Shown one piece after another: positions 1 to 7,690 of a stretch of 64,000 nt of DNA. Both the position numbers and the translations under genes were made by a program. The stretch's first letter is position 1. Each line of letters begins with the position of its first letter. Source of the stretch: Halomonas qaidamensis (GTDB lineage Bacteria; Pseudomonadota; Gammaproteobacteria; Pseudomonadales; Halomonadaceae). Location: NCBI RefSeq assembly GCF_025917315.1, contig NZ_CP080627.1, positions 2,542,001 to 2,606,000 on the forward strand. Direction: 5' to 3'. Under the pieces are notes generated by a model. That model ran no database searches. It saw only the letters and a list, made by a program, of their open reading frames with translations, and had not been told where the DNA came from.

Positions 1-2375
1 AAGGCCCCCATTAAACCACTGGCAAAACCAAGCAGCGCATATTCAGCACCTTGTACCCGTGAAATCATTCGGTTACCTGCACCAAATACACGCAGCAAGC
101 CACTCTCATGGGCGCGTACGGGGCGGCTAGCCGTCAGTGCAGCATAAAGCACGCTAACCCCTGCCATCAGCACTAGGATAAGCACCAGCTCTACTGCCCG
201 AGTAACCTGGGTAAGCACCTCACGCACTTGGCCTAAAATGGCATCCACATTAAGCAATGATACACCTGGGAAATCACTGACCAACTGCCGGATTAAGCCT
301 TGCTCTTGTTCTGGCAAATGAAACGCCGTGATAAAGCTATGACCGAACGCTTCGAGCACGCCAGGGGGGAAAATGACGAAGAAGTTCGGGTTGAAGCTAT
401 CCCAGTTAAGGCTACGCAGGCTCTCAATGCGGGTAGTAATGGTATCACCGCCTACAGAGAACGTGAGCTCGTCGCCCAACCCAAGGCCAAGGCGCTCTGC
501 TAATCCATCTTCCACTGAGATGGGCACAATGTTAGAGGTTTCCTGAGGCGTGGCGTCCACCTCGCTCATCCATCCCTGTGGCTCACTCGGTTGTGAAAAC
601 CACTCTCCGGCGACGACCTGATTACCTTCGGGCAACGCTGATTGCCAGGTAAGATTCAGTTCACGACGCAGCGAGTTATCGCCTCTGGCATCGGGTGGAA
701 CGGCTTCTATCGGTGGTTGACCGTTGATCGCGCTGATGCGACCACGCACCATCGGATATAGCGTACTTTGGGTTTCCACCCGTGGAGCAACCGCATCTTC
801 GAAGGCATCTCGCTCATTGGGCTGAATATTGATAGCAAAGTAATTAGGGGTATTTTCCGGCAACTGATCTTGCCACGTGGTCAGTAAATCACCCCGTACC
901 AGCACGATCATCGCCATGGCAAAGAAGGTGACCGAAAACGCCAACAGCTGCCCAAGCCCAGCCTGCTTTCGGCGAGCCAGTTGCCTGCCGCCCAAGCGAA
1001 ACGCTTGACCCCACTCGCTCCCACCGGAAAGCCGCTGAACAGCTTTCAACAGGCCGTTTAGCAACAGCGTGCTAGCCATCCACAATAGTCCTAATAGGGC
1101 TGCACCACCGATGAGTAGCGCCAGAGCAAGCGAAAAGCTACCCGAGTAAAGCCATAACAGACCACCAAATACTAAGCTCGCCACACCCACCACTAACCAA
1201 GCAGACGGCGGTAGGGGATCAAGCTCACGGCGTAACACTTTTAACGCACTAACACGCTTAATGCGTAACAGGGTGGGCCCAGCAAAACCAACCAGTACCG
1301 CAAGTGCAGTAAAAATGCCCAGCCACAGCGGCATAATGCCAGGAGGCGGCAGTGTCATCGGCAGAAAACTTGTTAACAGCCAAAGCAGCACAGCCTGACC
1401 AATAAGCCCCAACAGCGCGCCAATAATCGCAGCCATTAGTGCGAGACCCATTAATTGCAGGGTAAAAATAGTCACTAATTGATATTGGCTAGCGCCAAAG
1501 CAACGCAGCAATGCAGCGGTGTCTAGATGGCGCTCAACATAACGGCGGGTCGACATTGCCACCGCCACGCCCGCTAACAAGACGGCTGCCAAGCCGGCAA
1601 GCCCCAGATAACTCTCAGCGCGTTGAAGCGCGTTGCCTAACTGAGGACGGTCAACACGCACATCACGTACGTCCACCCCATCACGCCTTAGTTCGGCCAG
1701 CAAGCCCTGCACTTGCTCCAATGCCGCAGGCGGCCCCGCAGCAAGCAGCTCAAACTCAAGGCGTGAACCCAACTGCACCAACCCTGTTGCTTCCAGGTCA
1801 GCAGTATTGAGCATTAAGCGTGGGTTGAAATTACCAAAACCGGCAGACTGATCAGCCTCACGCTCGATAATCCCACTAATCAGCAGTTCCGTTTGACCTA
1901 CTTGAACACGGTCGCCTATCGCAATATCAATCAGTTCTGCTAACCGCGGGTCTGCCCAGGCTTCCCCTGATGGAGGGCCTGATGCAACCTGCTCAACCCC
2001 GTCCCCGCGATCCACATGGGAAACGCCATAATGAGGATAGACATCATCCACCGCTTTCAAACTAGCTGGCTGGAAACGCTCGCCACGACTAATCATCGAC
2101 ACCAGATCCACCTGGTCACTCAGCGTAAAACCCGCCTGCTCTAGCGTCGTGCGTAGTTCTTCCGAGAACGGTTCGCGCTGCTCTAAAACTAAATCCCCCC
2201 CCAGCATTTGACCGGCTTGGCGCTCTAATCCACGCTCTAAGCGATCTAGAAAAAAGGCGATCATGGTAGAAGCAGCTACCGCTAATACCAGCGCGACAAA
2301 CAGCGCGCGAACATCGGCGGCACGTAGGTCACGCTTCAAACTACGCGCAGCAAGCCGCCAGTTTAGTTCACTCAT
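1..2375 (-). CDS. ybbP: FtsX/YbbP-type ABC transporter permease (partial)
   Basis: Large inner-membrane permease of the FtsX/MacB-like class, working with the ATPase encoded just upstream. The reading frame runs from an ATG at 2375 through the window edge, giving 791 visible codons; the C-terminus lies outside. The N-terminus ([17 protein letters not shown], then a hydrophobic segment) and the C-terminal part ending LGFASGLMGA are typical of the YbbP family of about 800 residues, with periplasmic domains between hydrophobic blocks. The start overlaps the ATPase stop by 8 bp, so translation is probably coupled. The ybbA-ybbP pair divergent from tesA matches the E. coli arrangement. The substrate is unknown; lipid or lysophospholipid export has been suggested for the family. 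Confidence 0.85.
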   Translation of the reverse strand, partial: MSELNWRLAARSLKRDLRAADVRALFVALVLAVAASTMIAFFLDRLERGLERQAGQMLGGDLVLEQREPFSEELRTTLEQAGFTLSDQVDLVSMISRGERFQPASLKAVDDVYPHYGVSHVDRGDGVEQVASGPPSGEAWADPRLAELIDIAIGDRVQVGQTELLISGIIEREADQSAGFGNFNPRLMLNTADLEATGLVQLGSRLEFELLAAGPPAALEQVQGLLAELRRDGVDVRDVRVDRPQLGNALQRAESYLGLAGLAAVLLAGVAVAMSTRRYVERHLDTAALLRCFGASQYQLVTIFTLQLMGLALMAAIIGALLGLIGQAVLLWLLTSFLPMTLPPPGIMPLWLGIFTALAVLVGFAGPTLLRIKRVSALKVLRRELDPLPPSAWLVVGVASLVFGGLLWLYSGSFSLALALLIGGAALLGLLWMASTLLLNGLLKAVQRLSGGSEWGQAFRLGGRQLARRKQAGLGQLLAFSVTFFAMAMIVLVRGDLLTTWQDQLPENTPNYFAINIQPNERDAFEDAVAPRVETQSTLYPMVRGRISAINGQPPIEAVPPDARGDNSLRRELNLTWQSALPEGNQVVAGEWFSQPSEPQGWMSEVDATPQETSNIVPISVEDGLAERLGLGLGDELTFSVGGDTITTRIESLRSLNWDSFNPNFFVIFPPGVLEAFGHSFITAFHLPEQEQGLIRQLVSDFPGVSLLNVDAILGQVREVLTQVTRAVELVLILVLMAGVSVLYAALTASRPVRAHESGLLRVFGAGNRMISRVQGAEYALLGFASGLMGA

Positions 2376-3201
2376 CGCCACCCCCGCTGGCAACAGCAGT
2401 TGGCTCAAACGCCATTAACTGCCCGTTCGCCAGGCGCAAACATCGGTCGCAACGGCGCGCAAGTGCGTGGTCATGAGTTACTAAAATAAGGGTGGTGCCC
2501 GCTTCACGGTTCAGTGTGAAAAGCAGGTCAATAATTTGTGCCCCTGTTTCGGGGTCAAGGTTACCGGTTGGCTCGTCGGCAAAGACTAGTTCAGGGTCGG
2601 TAACAAACGCCCGTGCAATGGCAACGCGCTGCTGCTCACCCCCTGAAAGCTGCTTAGGCAGATGCCCTACGCGCTCGCCAAGCCCAACTCGCTCAAGCCA
2701 CTGCGCCGCTGCCTGAGTCTCTCCTGCTCGGGGAGACAACTCTAATGGCAATAGCACATTTTCCAGTGCGCTTAACGTCGGTAACAGCTGAAAGTTTTGA
2801 AATACAAAACCGACTCTTCCGGCACGCAACGCCGCCCGCCCATCTTCATCCATTTGGCTTAGCGGCTGACCAAACAGTGTCAGTTCCCCATCACTGGGCG
2901 TGTCTAACCCCGCCAACAACCCTAGCAAGGTCGACTTACCAGCACCGCTTTTACCAAGAATGGCAACACTTTCTCCCGCTGCCACGCTCAACGAAAGGTC
3001 GTGTAAGATAGTTAACGAACGCTCCCCGCTTCTCACCCGTTTAGACAGTTTTTCAGCATGCAGGACTGGCTGGTGAGCTTGCTTGTGAGGAACATTGCTG
3101 GCGATGATGGTGTCGGTGGTGGGCTGATGCGAAGTGGCATCATCGGTTGGCAAATTGGTTTGTGGATCCAAATTGGCTTGTGGATTAGAGGAGTAAGACA
3201 T
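2368..3201 (-). CDS. ybbA: YbbA-type ABC transporter ATP-binding protein
   Basis: Cytoplasmic ATPase partner of the YbbP-like permease. It shows a Walker A (GKSGAGKST), Q-loop region ([10 protein letters not shown]), signature LSGGEQQR and Walker B ([12 protein letters not shown]), which is the LolD/MacB/YbbA class. The open frame extends to 3327, but that would run deep into tesA on the other strand. I chose the ATG at 3201 (MSYSSNPQ), whose codon overlaps the tesA start codon. This still leaves an N-terminal tail of about 40 polar residues, longer than I expect for the family, and the ribosome-binding site is weak, so the start is uncertain. The stop overlaps the permease start by 8 bp. Confidence 0.85.
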   Translation of the reverse strand: MSYSSNPQANLDPQTNLPTDDATSHQPTTDTIIASNVPHKQAHQPVLHAEKLSKRVRSGERSLTILHDLSLSVAAGESVAILGKSGAGKSTLLGLLAGLDTPSDGELTLFGQPLSQMDEDGRAALRAGRVGFVFQNFQLLPTLSALENVLLPLELSPRAGETQAAAQWLERVGLGERVGHLPKQLSGGEQQRVAIARAFVTDPELVFADEPTGNLDPETGAQIIDLLFTLNREAGTTLILVTHDHALARRCDRCLRLANGQLMAFEPTAVASGGGDE

Positions 3202-3871
3202 GAAGCATGGCATCCCTGTAGCGTGGCAAAGACTGAACCGCATGGTAACCGGAGGGTTGCTGGCACTGATAGTCATCTTTAACGCGTCTGCACTCAACGC
3301 TGACCAACGCCCAACACTTTTAGTCATGGGCGATAGTCTTAGTGCCGCCTATGGTATAGAGCAAGAGCTGGGTTGGGTCACGTTATTGGCCGAGAGGCTA
3401 GATGGTGAAGCCCAAGTCATCAATGCCAGTATCAGCGGTGAAACGACGTCCGGCGGTGCACAACGATTGGCTAGTATTATCGGACAACGACAGCCTGATA
3501 TCGTTCTGCTTGAACTAGGCGGCAACGATGGCTTACGTGGCCTCCCACCGACTCAAATGCGCTCCAACCTAGCCAGCATGATTGAGCAAAGCCAACAGGC
3601 AGGAGCCGATGTGTTACTGCTCGGTATTGATATTCCGCCTAACTACGGCCAAGCCTATCGCGATGCCTTTACGAGTGTTTTTCATTCGTTAGCTGATGAG
3701 TATGACGTACCGCTCGTACCTTTCTTATTGGAAGATATCGCACTTAATGAACAACTGATGCAAGACGACGGCATACACCCCACCGCCGAGGCCCAGCCGA
3801 TTATTTTAGACAACGTCTGGCCAGCCCTGGAACCACTGCTCGACAGCGTGTTTCAAGCATCCGCTGAATGA
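3200..3871 (+). CDS. tesA: TesA-type arylesterase / lysophospholipase (GDSL hydrolase)
   Basis: Periplasmic SGNH/GDSL esterase, 223 residues (multifunctional acyl-CoA thioesterase I / lysophospholipase L1 / arylesterase family). The N-terminus carries a hydrophobic signal segment (GGLLALIVIF). Block I is GDSLS with nucleophile Ser46; block III is GGND with Asn109; block V is DGIHP with Asp190 and His193. A good Shine-Dalgarno (GAGGAG) lies 6 bases before the ATG at 3200. The gene is divergent from ybbA-ybbP, and the two start codons share the same CATG, so the promoters must lie inside the opposite genes or overlap. An alternative start at Met15 would give a shorter signal peptide. Confidence 0.9.
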   Translation: MKHGIPVAWQRLNRMVTGGLLALIVIFNASALNADQRPTLLVMGDSLSAAYGIEQELGWVTLLAERLDGEAQVINASISGETTSGGAQRLASIIGQRQPDIVLLELGGNDGLRGLPPTQMRSNLASMIEQSQQAGADVLLLGIDIPPNYGQAYRDAFTSVFHSLADEYDVPLVPFLLEDIALNEQLMQDDGIHPTAEAQPIILDNVWPALEPLLDSVFQASAE

Positions 3872-3933
3872 CACAACGATAGCCCTTTATCCCCACTCCA
3901 TACTCACCCAATCTAATGAGGCACTGCTAAGCA

Positions 3934-4006
3934 GATAGCACTAAGGAAATAGATAGAATTTAGGCAGTAGCTAGCACTTAGGATATAGATAGCACTAAGG
4001 AAATAG
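3934..4006. repeat. 18-bp tandem repeat, four copies, upstream of lapG
   Basis: Four head-to-tail copies of an 18-bp unit (consensus GATAGCACTAAGGAAATA) start at 3934, 3952, 3970 and 3988. Copies 1 and 4 are identical over 19 bp, copy 3 has three differences and copy 2 about five. The array fills the gap between tesA and lapG, 50 bp before the lapG start, so it could be a set of regulator sites or simply a slippage product. Confidence 0.75.
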
Positions 4007-4056
4007 TGCACTTCAACGCCGTAGCTTGTAGGCTTAATGCTTATTAACTATTACTC

Positions 4057-4770
4057 ATGGCGTTTATGCCTGCATCCACTCGCCCTCCGCTTAAACCGCT
4101 TTCGCGCCGACAGTTTTTAGCCACTGTCGGCGCAGTTGTGCTGGGCGCAGGGTTAGGTTTTCATGCCTCGCCTGCCACTGCTTTCAACCCCCAACGCTTA
4201 CGGCAGAGCATGCAACAGCAGCACGGCCAAAGCGGGCTTGCTGTTTTAGAAGAGTGGTTTGCCCTGTTGGAACGTTTGCGTGGTCAAGAGGTGCAAACGC
4301 AACTTCGCGAGGTCAACGACTTTTTTAACCGCCGAATACGCTGGGTGGATGATATTCACGTATGGGGGCAAGAAGACTTCTGGGCAACGCCATTAGAGGC
4401 CATGGGTAAAGCACAGGGCGATTGTGAAGATTACTCTATTGCTAAGTACATCACCCTGAAGCAGCTCAACGTTCCCGGTGAACGCCTGCGTATGATTTAT
4501 GTACGAGCGCGCATTGGCCGCAGTCAAATCACTCAAGCACACATGGTACTTGGCTACTATTCAACGCCCAGCGCCGAGCCCTTGGTATTGGATAATATAT
4601 CACCGTCTATTTCCCCTGCTTCTCAACGCACCGATCTAGACCCCGTGTTCAGTTTTAATAGTGAAGGGCTGTGGGCCGGTGGCACAACGCAATCACGTGC
4701 GGACCCGTTAGCGCGGCTATCGCGCTGGCGTAATGTCGTTGAACGGATGCAATCACAAGGTTTTATTTAA
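4057..4770 (+). CDS. lapG: LapG-type periplasmic cysteine protease
   Basis: Transglutaminase-like (BTLCP/DUF920) cysteine protease, 237 residues, which in Pseudomonas cleaves the N-terminus of LapA-type adhesins at a TAAG site. The catalytic triad is visible: Cys123 in GDCEDYS, His162 in AHMVLGYY and Asp179 in LVLDN. Asp122 and Glu124, flanking the Cys, match the Ca2+ ligands known in LapG. The N-terminus has a twin-arginine motif (SRRQFLATVGA) and a hydrophobic stretch ending in an Ala-x-Ala site near residue 42, suggesting Tat export. It lies 14 bp before lapD, as expected for a two-gene operon, and its likely substrate is the adhesin at 7184-35302. No good Shine-Dalgarno precedes the ATG, so the start is less certain than the gene. 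Confidence 0.93.
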   Translation: MAFMPASTRPPLKPLSRRQFLATVGAVVLGAGLGFHASPATAFNPQRLRQSMQQQHGQSGLAVLEEWFALLERLRGQEVQTQLREVNDFFNRRIRWVDDIHVWGQEDFWATPLEAMGKAQGDCEDYSIAKYITLKQLNVPGERLRMIYVRARIGRSQITQAHMVLGYYSTPSAEPLVLDNISPSISPASQRTDLDPVFSFNSEGLWAGGTTQSRADPLARLSRWRNVVERMQSQGFI

Positions 4771-4784
4771 GAGGATTAAGCACT

Positions 4785-6692
4785 ATGTCGCTGATTAAAC
4801 AGCTTTGGCTGGCCATTATTGCGCTACTGTTGCTTTCATTTGTCGGCAGCCTTGCGATCAGCATTACCTCGGGCCGCGACTATATTGAGCAGGAAGTGCG
4901 CATTAAAAATGAGGACAATGCAACGGCATTAGCACTTTCCATGAGCCAGCTCGAAAAGGACATAGTGACGCTCGAACTGTTAATTTCCGCACAGTTCGAT
5001 ACCGGCTATTACCGCCGTATTACCCTACGTGACACCGAAGGTCAGGTGCTTATTGAGCGCTCCGCCAGCGAATACCGCGGCGATGTACCCGCATGGTTCC
5101 GCAACGTTATTCACTTCGATGTACCCATTGGCACCGCAACGATACAAGACGGCTGGCGGCAATTCGGTACGCTTGAACTCGAAAGTCAGCACAGTTTCGC
5201 CTATGCCTCTTTGTGGCGCATTATGCTTGAGCTCGCTGGCTGGTTCTTGCTGGCTGGAGCGATCAGCCTCGCCATCGCCACAGTGGTGGTACGCGGTATC
5301 AAGCACCCTCTTGTGCGGGTGGTCGCCCAAGCAAAAGATATCAGCGCCCGGCGCTTTACCACCATTAAAGAACCCCGCACATTAGAGCTACGTGAAGTGG
5401 CCCAAGCAATGAACGTTTTATCTGCCAATGTGCGCCAAATGCTTAGCCAGGAAAGCCAAAAACTGGATGAACTGCGTCGCCATCTGCAGCATGACCGTGT
5501 CACAGGGGCGCTCAATCGCGACGTGTTTATGGGCCGTTTATCATCATTATTGGGAAGTGAAGACGCCCGTGCCACGGGGCTAATGATAATGACCCGAGTG
5601 GAGTCACTTGAAACGCTTAATGAGCAGCTAGGCCACCAAGCCACTGACCAGTTACTCAGTGAGTTAGTGACACAACTCTCCCAGCTGGCCCCCACGCCAG
5701 AAGAAGCACTGGTTGGGCGCTTAAACGGCAGCGATTTTATCCTGATGCTACCGCTAGAAGCTGACACTGGCGCACTCATACCGCGCCTACGCCAAGCGCT
5801 AGATACCATCGCGCTCAAGGCACCCTATATCGGCATGCGTTTACCGACCGCCGTGGTTGCCTACACGCCCCATGATGACCGAGGTGGTTTACTGGCTACC
5901 TTAGACGACGCCCTTGCTGAAGCCGAAAGTGCAAGCGCCCACACCACCGTAGCTGTACGGGAGCACCAACATAACTCGCTCTTTGGTAACCACGCTGAAT
6001 GGCGTTCAGCGCTAAATGCTGCCATTACTTTAGGGCCGCAGCTCGCTTATTTCCCCGTTATTGATGCCCACCATAACGTACTGCATTATGAATGCCCTGC
6101 TCGCCTAGAGCTTGCCAATAACTGGCAAACCGCTGGCATGTTTATTCCCTGGATTTCGCGCTTTCACTTAGAACCTGCACTCGATATTGCCGTGGTTAAA
6201 AAAGCCCTTGAGCAACTGACTAGCAACCCCGCACAAACCCTTGGTATTAATCTTTCAATTGCCTCCATCACCAATGCTGAATTTGTGATTGAGTTAAGAC
6301 GACTGCTCGAAAAACAACCCCAACTTGCCAAACAGCTATGCTTCGAAGTACCCGCTATTTTGAATACCCATGCTATTGGTAGCCTTCGCGGCTTATGTAC
6401 CGCGCTCAGACCGTTAGGCTGTCAGTTTGGGATTGAACATGTCGGGGCAGAATTCACCAAACTTGCCGATTTACACGACATCGGGCTTGCCTACCTAAAA
6501 ATAGACAGCAGCTTGATTGGAGGGATTCATACTTCCCATGAACAGCAAACCATCGTGCGAGGAATGGCCACGCTATGCCACTCCCTCGGCATTCAGGTAA
6601 TCGCAGAAGGGGTGACTGAACAAGCCGAATTGGAAAGTCTCTTCAAAGTAGGCGTTGACGGAGCCACCGGACCAGGCGTGCGCCTGAATTAA
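4785..6692 (+). CDS. lapD: LapD-type inner-membrane c-di-GMP receptor (degenerate GGDEF-EAL)
   Basis: Inside-out signalling receptor that holds LapG when bound to c-di-GMP. Order: transmembrane helix at residues 7-27; periplasmic LapD/MoxY domain (about 28-145) containing GWRQFG with Trp124, equivalent to the LapG-binding tryptophan of P. fluorescens LapD; second helix about 146-170; HAMP about 170-225; GGDEF-like domain about 235-390; EAL-like domain about 405-635. Both catalytic signatures are lost: the GGDEF position reads NGSDF (315-319) and the EAL position reads ECP (435-437). The final region reads DGATGPG, where active EAL enzymes usually have DGxQGY. This is the profile of a binding receptor, not an enzyme. 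A Shine-Dalgarno (AGAGGAT) precedes the ATG. Confidence 0.94.
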   Translation: MSLIKQLWLAIIALLLLSFVGSLAISITSGRDYIEQEVRIKNEDNATALALSMSQLEKDIVTLELLISAQFDTGYYRRITLRDTEGQVLIERSASEYRGDVPAWFRNVIHFDVPIGTATIQDGWRQFGTLELESQHSFAYASLWRIMLELAGWFLLAGAISLAIATVVVRGIKHPLVRVVAQAKDISARRFTTIKEPRTLELREVAQAMNVLSANVRQMLSQESQKLDELRRHLQHDRVTGALNRDVFMGRLSSLLGSEDARATGLMIMTRVESLETLNEQLGHQATDQLLSELVTQLSQLAPTPEEALVGRLNGSDFILMLPLEADTGALIPRLRQALDTIALKAPYIGMRLPTAVVAYTPHDDRGGLLATLDDALAEAESASAHTTVAVREHQHNSLFGNHAEWRSALNAAITLGPQLAYFPVIDAHHNVLHYECPARLELANNWQTAGMFIPWISRFHLEPALDIAVVKKALEQLTSNPAQTLGINLSIASITNAEFVIELRRLLEKQPQLAKQLCFEVPAILNTHAIGSLRGLCTALRPLGCQFGIEHVGAEFTKLADLHDIGLAYLKIDSSLIGGIHTSHEQQTIVRGMATLCHSLGIQVIAEGVTEQAELESLFKVGVDGATGPGVRLN

Positions 6693-6734
6693 AGAGTAGT
6701 CGTTTTTCGAAGGTCAGGTAACTGCCAGCAAACA

Positions 6735-6752
6735 GCGCGTCTAACGACGCGC
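6735..6752. terminator. Hairpin between convergent lapD and small gene
   Basis: A perfect 7-bp GC-rich stem (GCGCGTC/GACGCGC) with a 4-base TAAC loop lies between the two convergent stop codons. There is no strong T-tract on either side, so it may be a weak bidirectional terminator or only an mRNA 3' stabiliser. Confidence 0.4.
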
Positions 6753-6756
6753 CGTA

Positions 6757-7080
6757 TTAAATCAATTCGTCTTCATCGCCTAGCAAATTAATATCATTCT
6801 TCGACCGCAACGATTTACGCTCCATCACCTTTTTTTGTGCCGCCGCAGGCAAGTCCGTGAAACTCAGCAAGCCTTTCTCTAGCAACACTTCCAGCATATC
6901 TTCCACCACTCGTACAAAGGCCAAGTCAGAGGCAATAAACTGCGCCGACTGCCCCGTTTGCTCAGCTAAAAAAGCGAACACCTCCGGCGAATCTTCATTA
7001 ATAGTGTCATTACACTCCCGCGATGGCTCTTTACTGAGCATCACGATCTCCCCTTCGGCATTGCGTTTGATGTAAAGCAT
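6757..7080 (-). CDS. Small conserved acidic protein, unknown function
   Basis: A 107-residue cytoplasmic protein with no signal peptide or membrane segment. It begins MLYIKRNAEGEIVML and has an acidic middle, a Lys/Arg-rich patch (MERKSLRSKND) and an acidic end (GDEDELI). A good Shine-Dalgarno (AGAGGAA) lies 7 bases before the ATG. From memory, short pseudomonad proteins with this N-terminal pattern are sometimes labelled 'tryptophan synthase beta subunit-like'; nothing here supports enzymatic activity. It lies downstream of the adhesin gene on the same strand, separated by a terminator, and is convergent with lapD. Its position inside the lap locus is the only functional hint. Confidence 0.75.
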   Translation of the reverse strand: MLYIKRNAEGEIVMLSKEPSRECNDTINEDSPEVFAFLAEQTGQSAQFIASDLAFVRVVEDMLEVLLEKGLLSFTDLPAAAQKKVMERKSLRSKNDINLLGDEDELI

Positions 7081-7146
7081 AGCGGCTTCCTCTATAAGTA
7101 AAAGCGCCTAAGTATAGCGAAATGACATTCGAGAGTGGATATAACA

Positions 7147-7166
7147 AGGCCGCCCGTAGGCGGCCT
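7147..7166 (-). terminator. Rho-independent terminator after the giant adhesin gene
   Basis: An 8-bp perfect stem (AGGCCGCC/GGCGGCCT) with a 4-base loop lies 18 bp beyond the adhesin stop codon. On the minus strand it is followed by TGTTAT, a modest T-rich tail. Confidence 0.75.
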
Positions 7167-7183
7167 GTTTGGGTGGGTGAAGG

Positions 7184-7690
7184 TTATTCGATATCTAGCT
7201 TACCTGTATTAATCATGTGCTGGATAACATCTTCTGGGCTTCCACCGTCAAAGTCAGCGAAGCTCTTACCTTCTAACCGAATAACTTGATCGGCGTTATC
7301 TTTGTCACCCGCTAAATCACCTTTAGAGTTAAGGTACAGCACTGTGTCATCACCGTCCTCTTCTGCGACAATATAAGCATCTAGCGAGTCACCGTTTTCA
7401 TAATCCAATAACTCACCGATATCCAGTTTATCGCCTTCGCCTTCACCTGAATTGAAGTCCATCACTGTATCAATCGCAGGACTATCCGAAGTGCCTTGGT
7501 CATTCAATTCCCACTTGAAGGTGTCAGCACCAAGGCCACCGAAGAGCAGATCGTTACCTTCTCCACCAATGAGAGTGTCGTTGCCCCCTTCACCATAGAG
7601 AATATCGTCACCATCCCCACCTCTTAGAGTATCATCTTGCAACCCGCCAACAATAAGGTCGTCATTCTCGCCGCCTTCTAGTGTGTTGGA
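7184..7690 (-). other. RTX nonapeptides and type I secretion signal of the adhesin
   Basis: About five glycine/aspartate nonapeptides (for example [10 protein letters not shown]) are encoded at roughly 7510-7690. They should bind Ca2+ and fold outside the cell. They are followed by GADTFKWE and a [20 protein letters not shown] stretch, the usual C-terminal target domain recognised by LapB-type exporters. This end leaves the cell first. Confidence 0.9.

Noticed and set aside
6757..7080. Label 'tryptophan synthase beta-like' for the small acidic protein
   Set aside because: 107 residues with no PLP-binding or TrpB motif; the label is a legacy name for similar small proteins.
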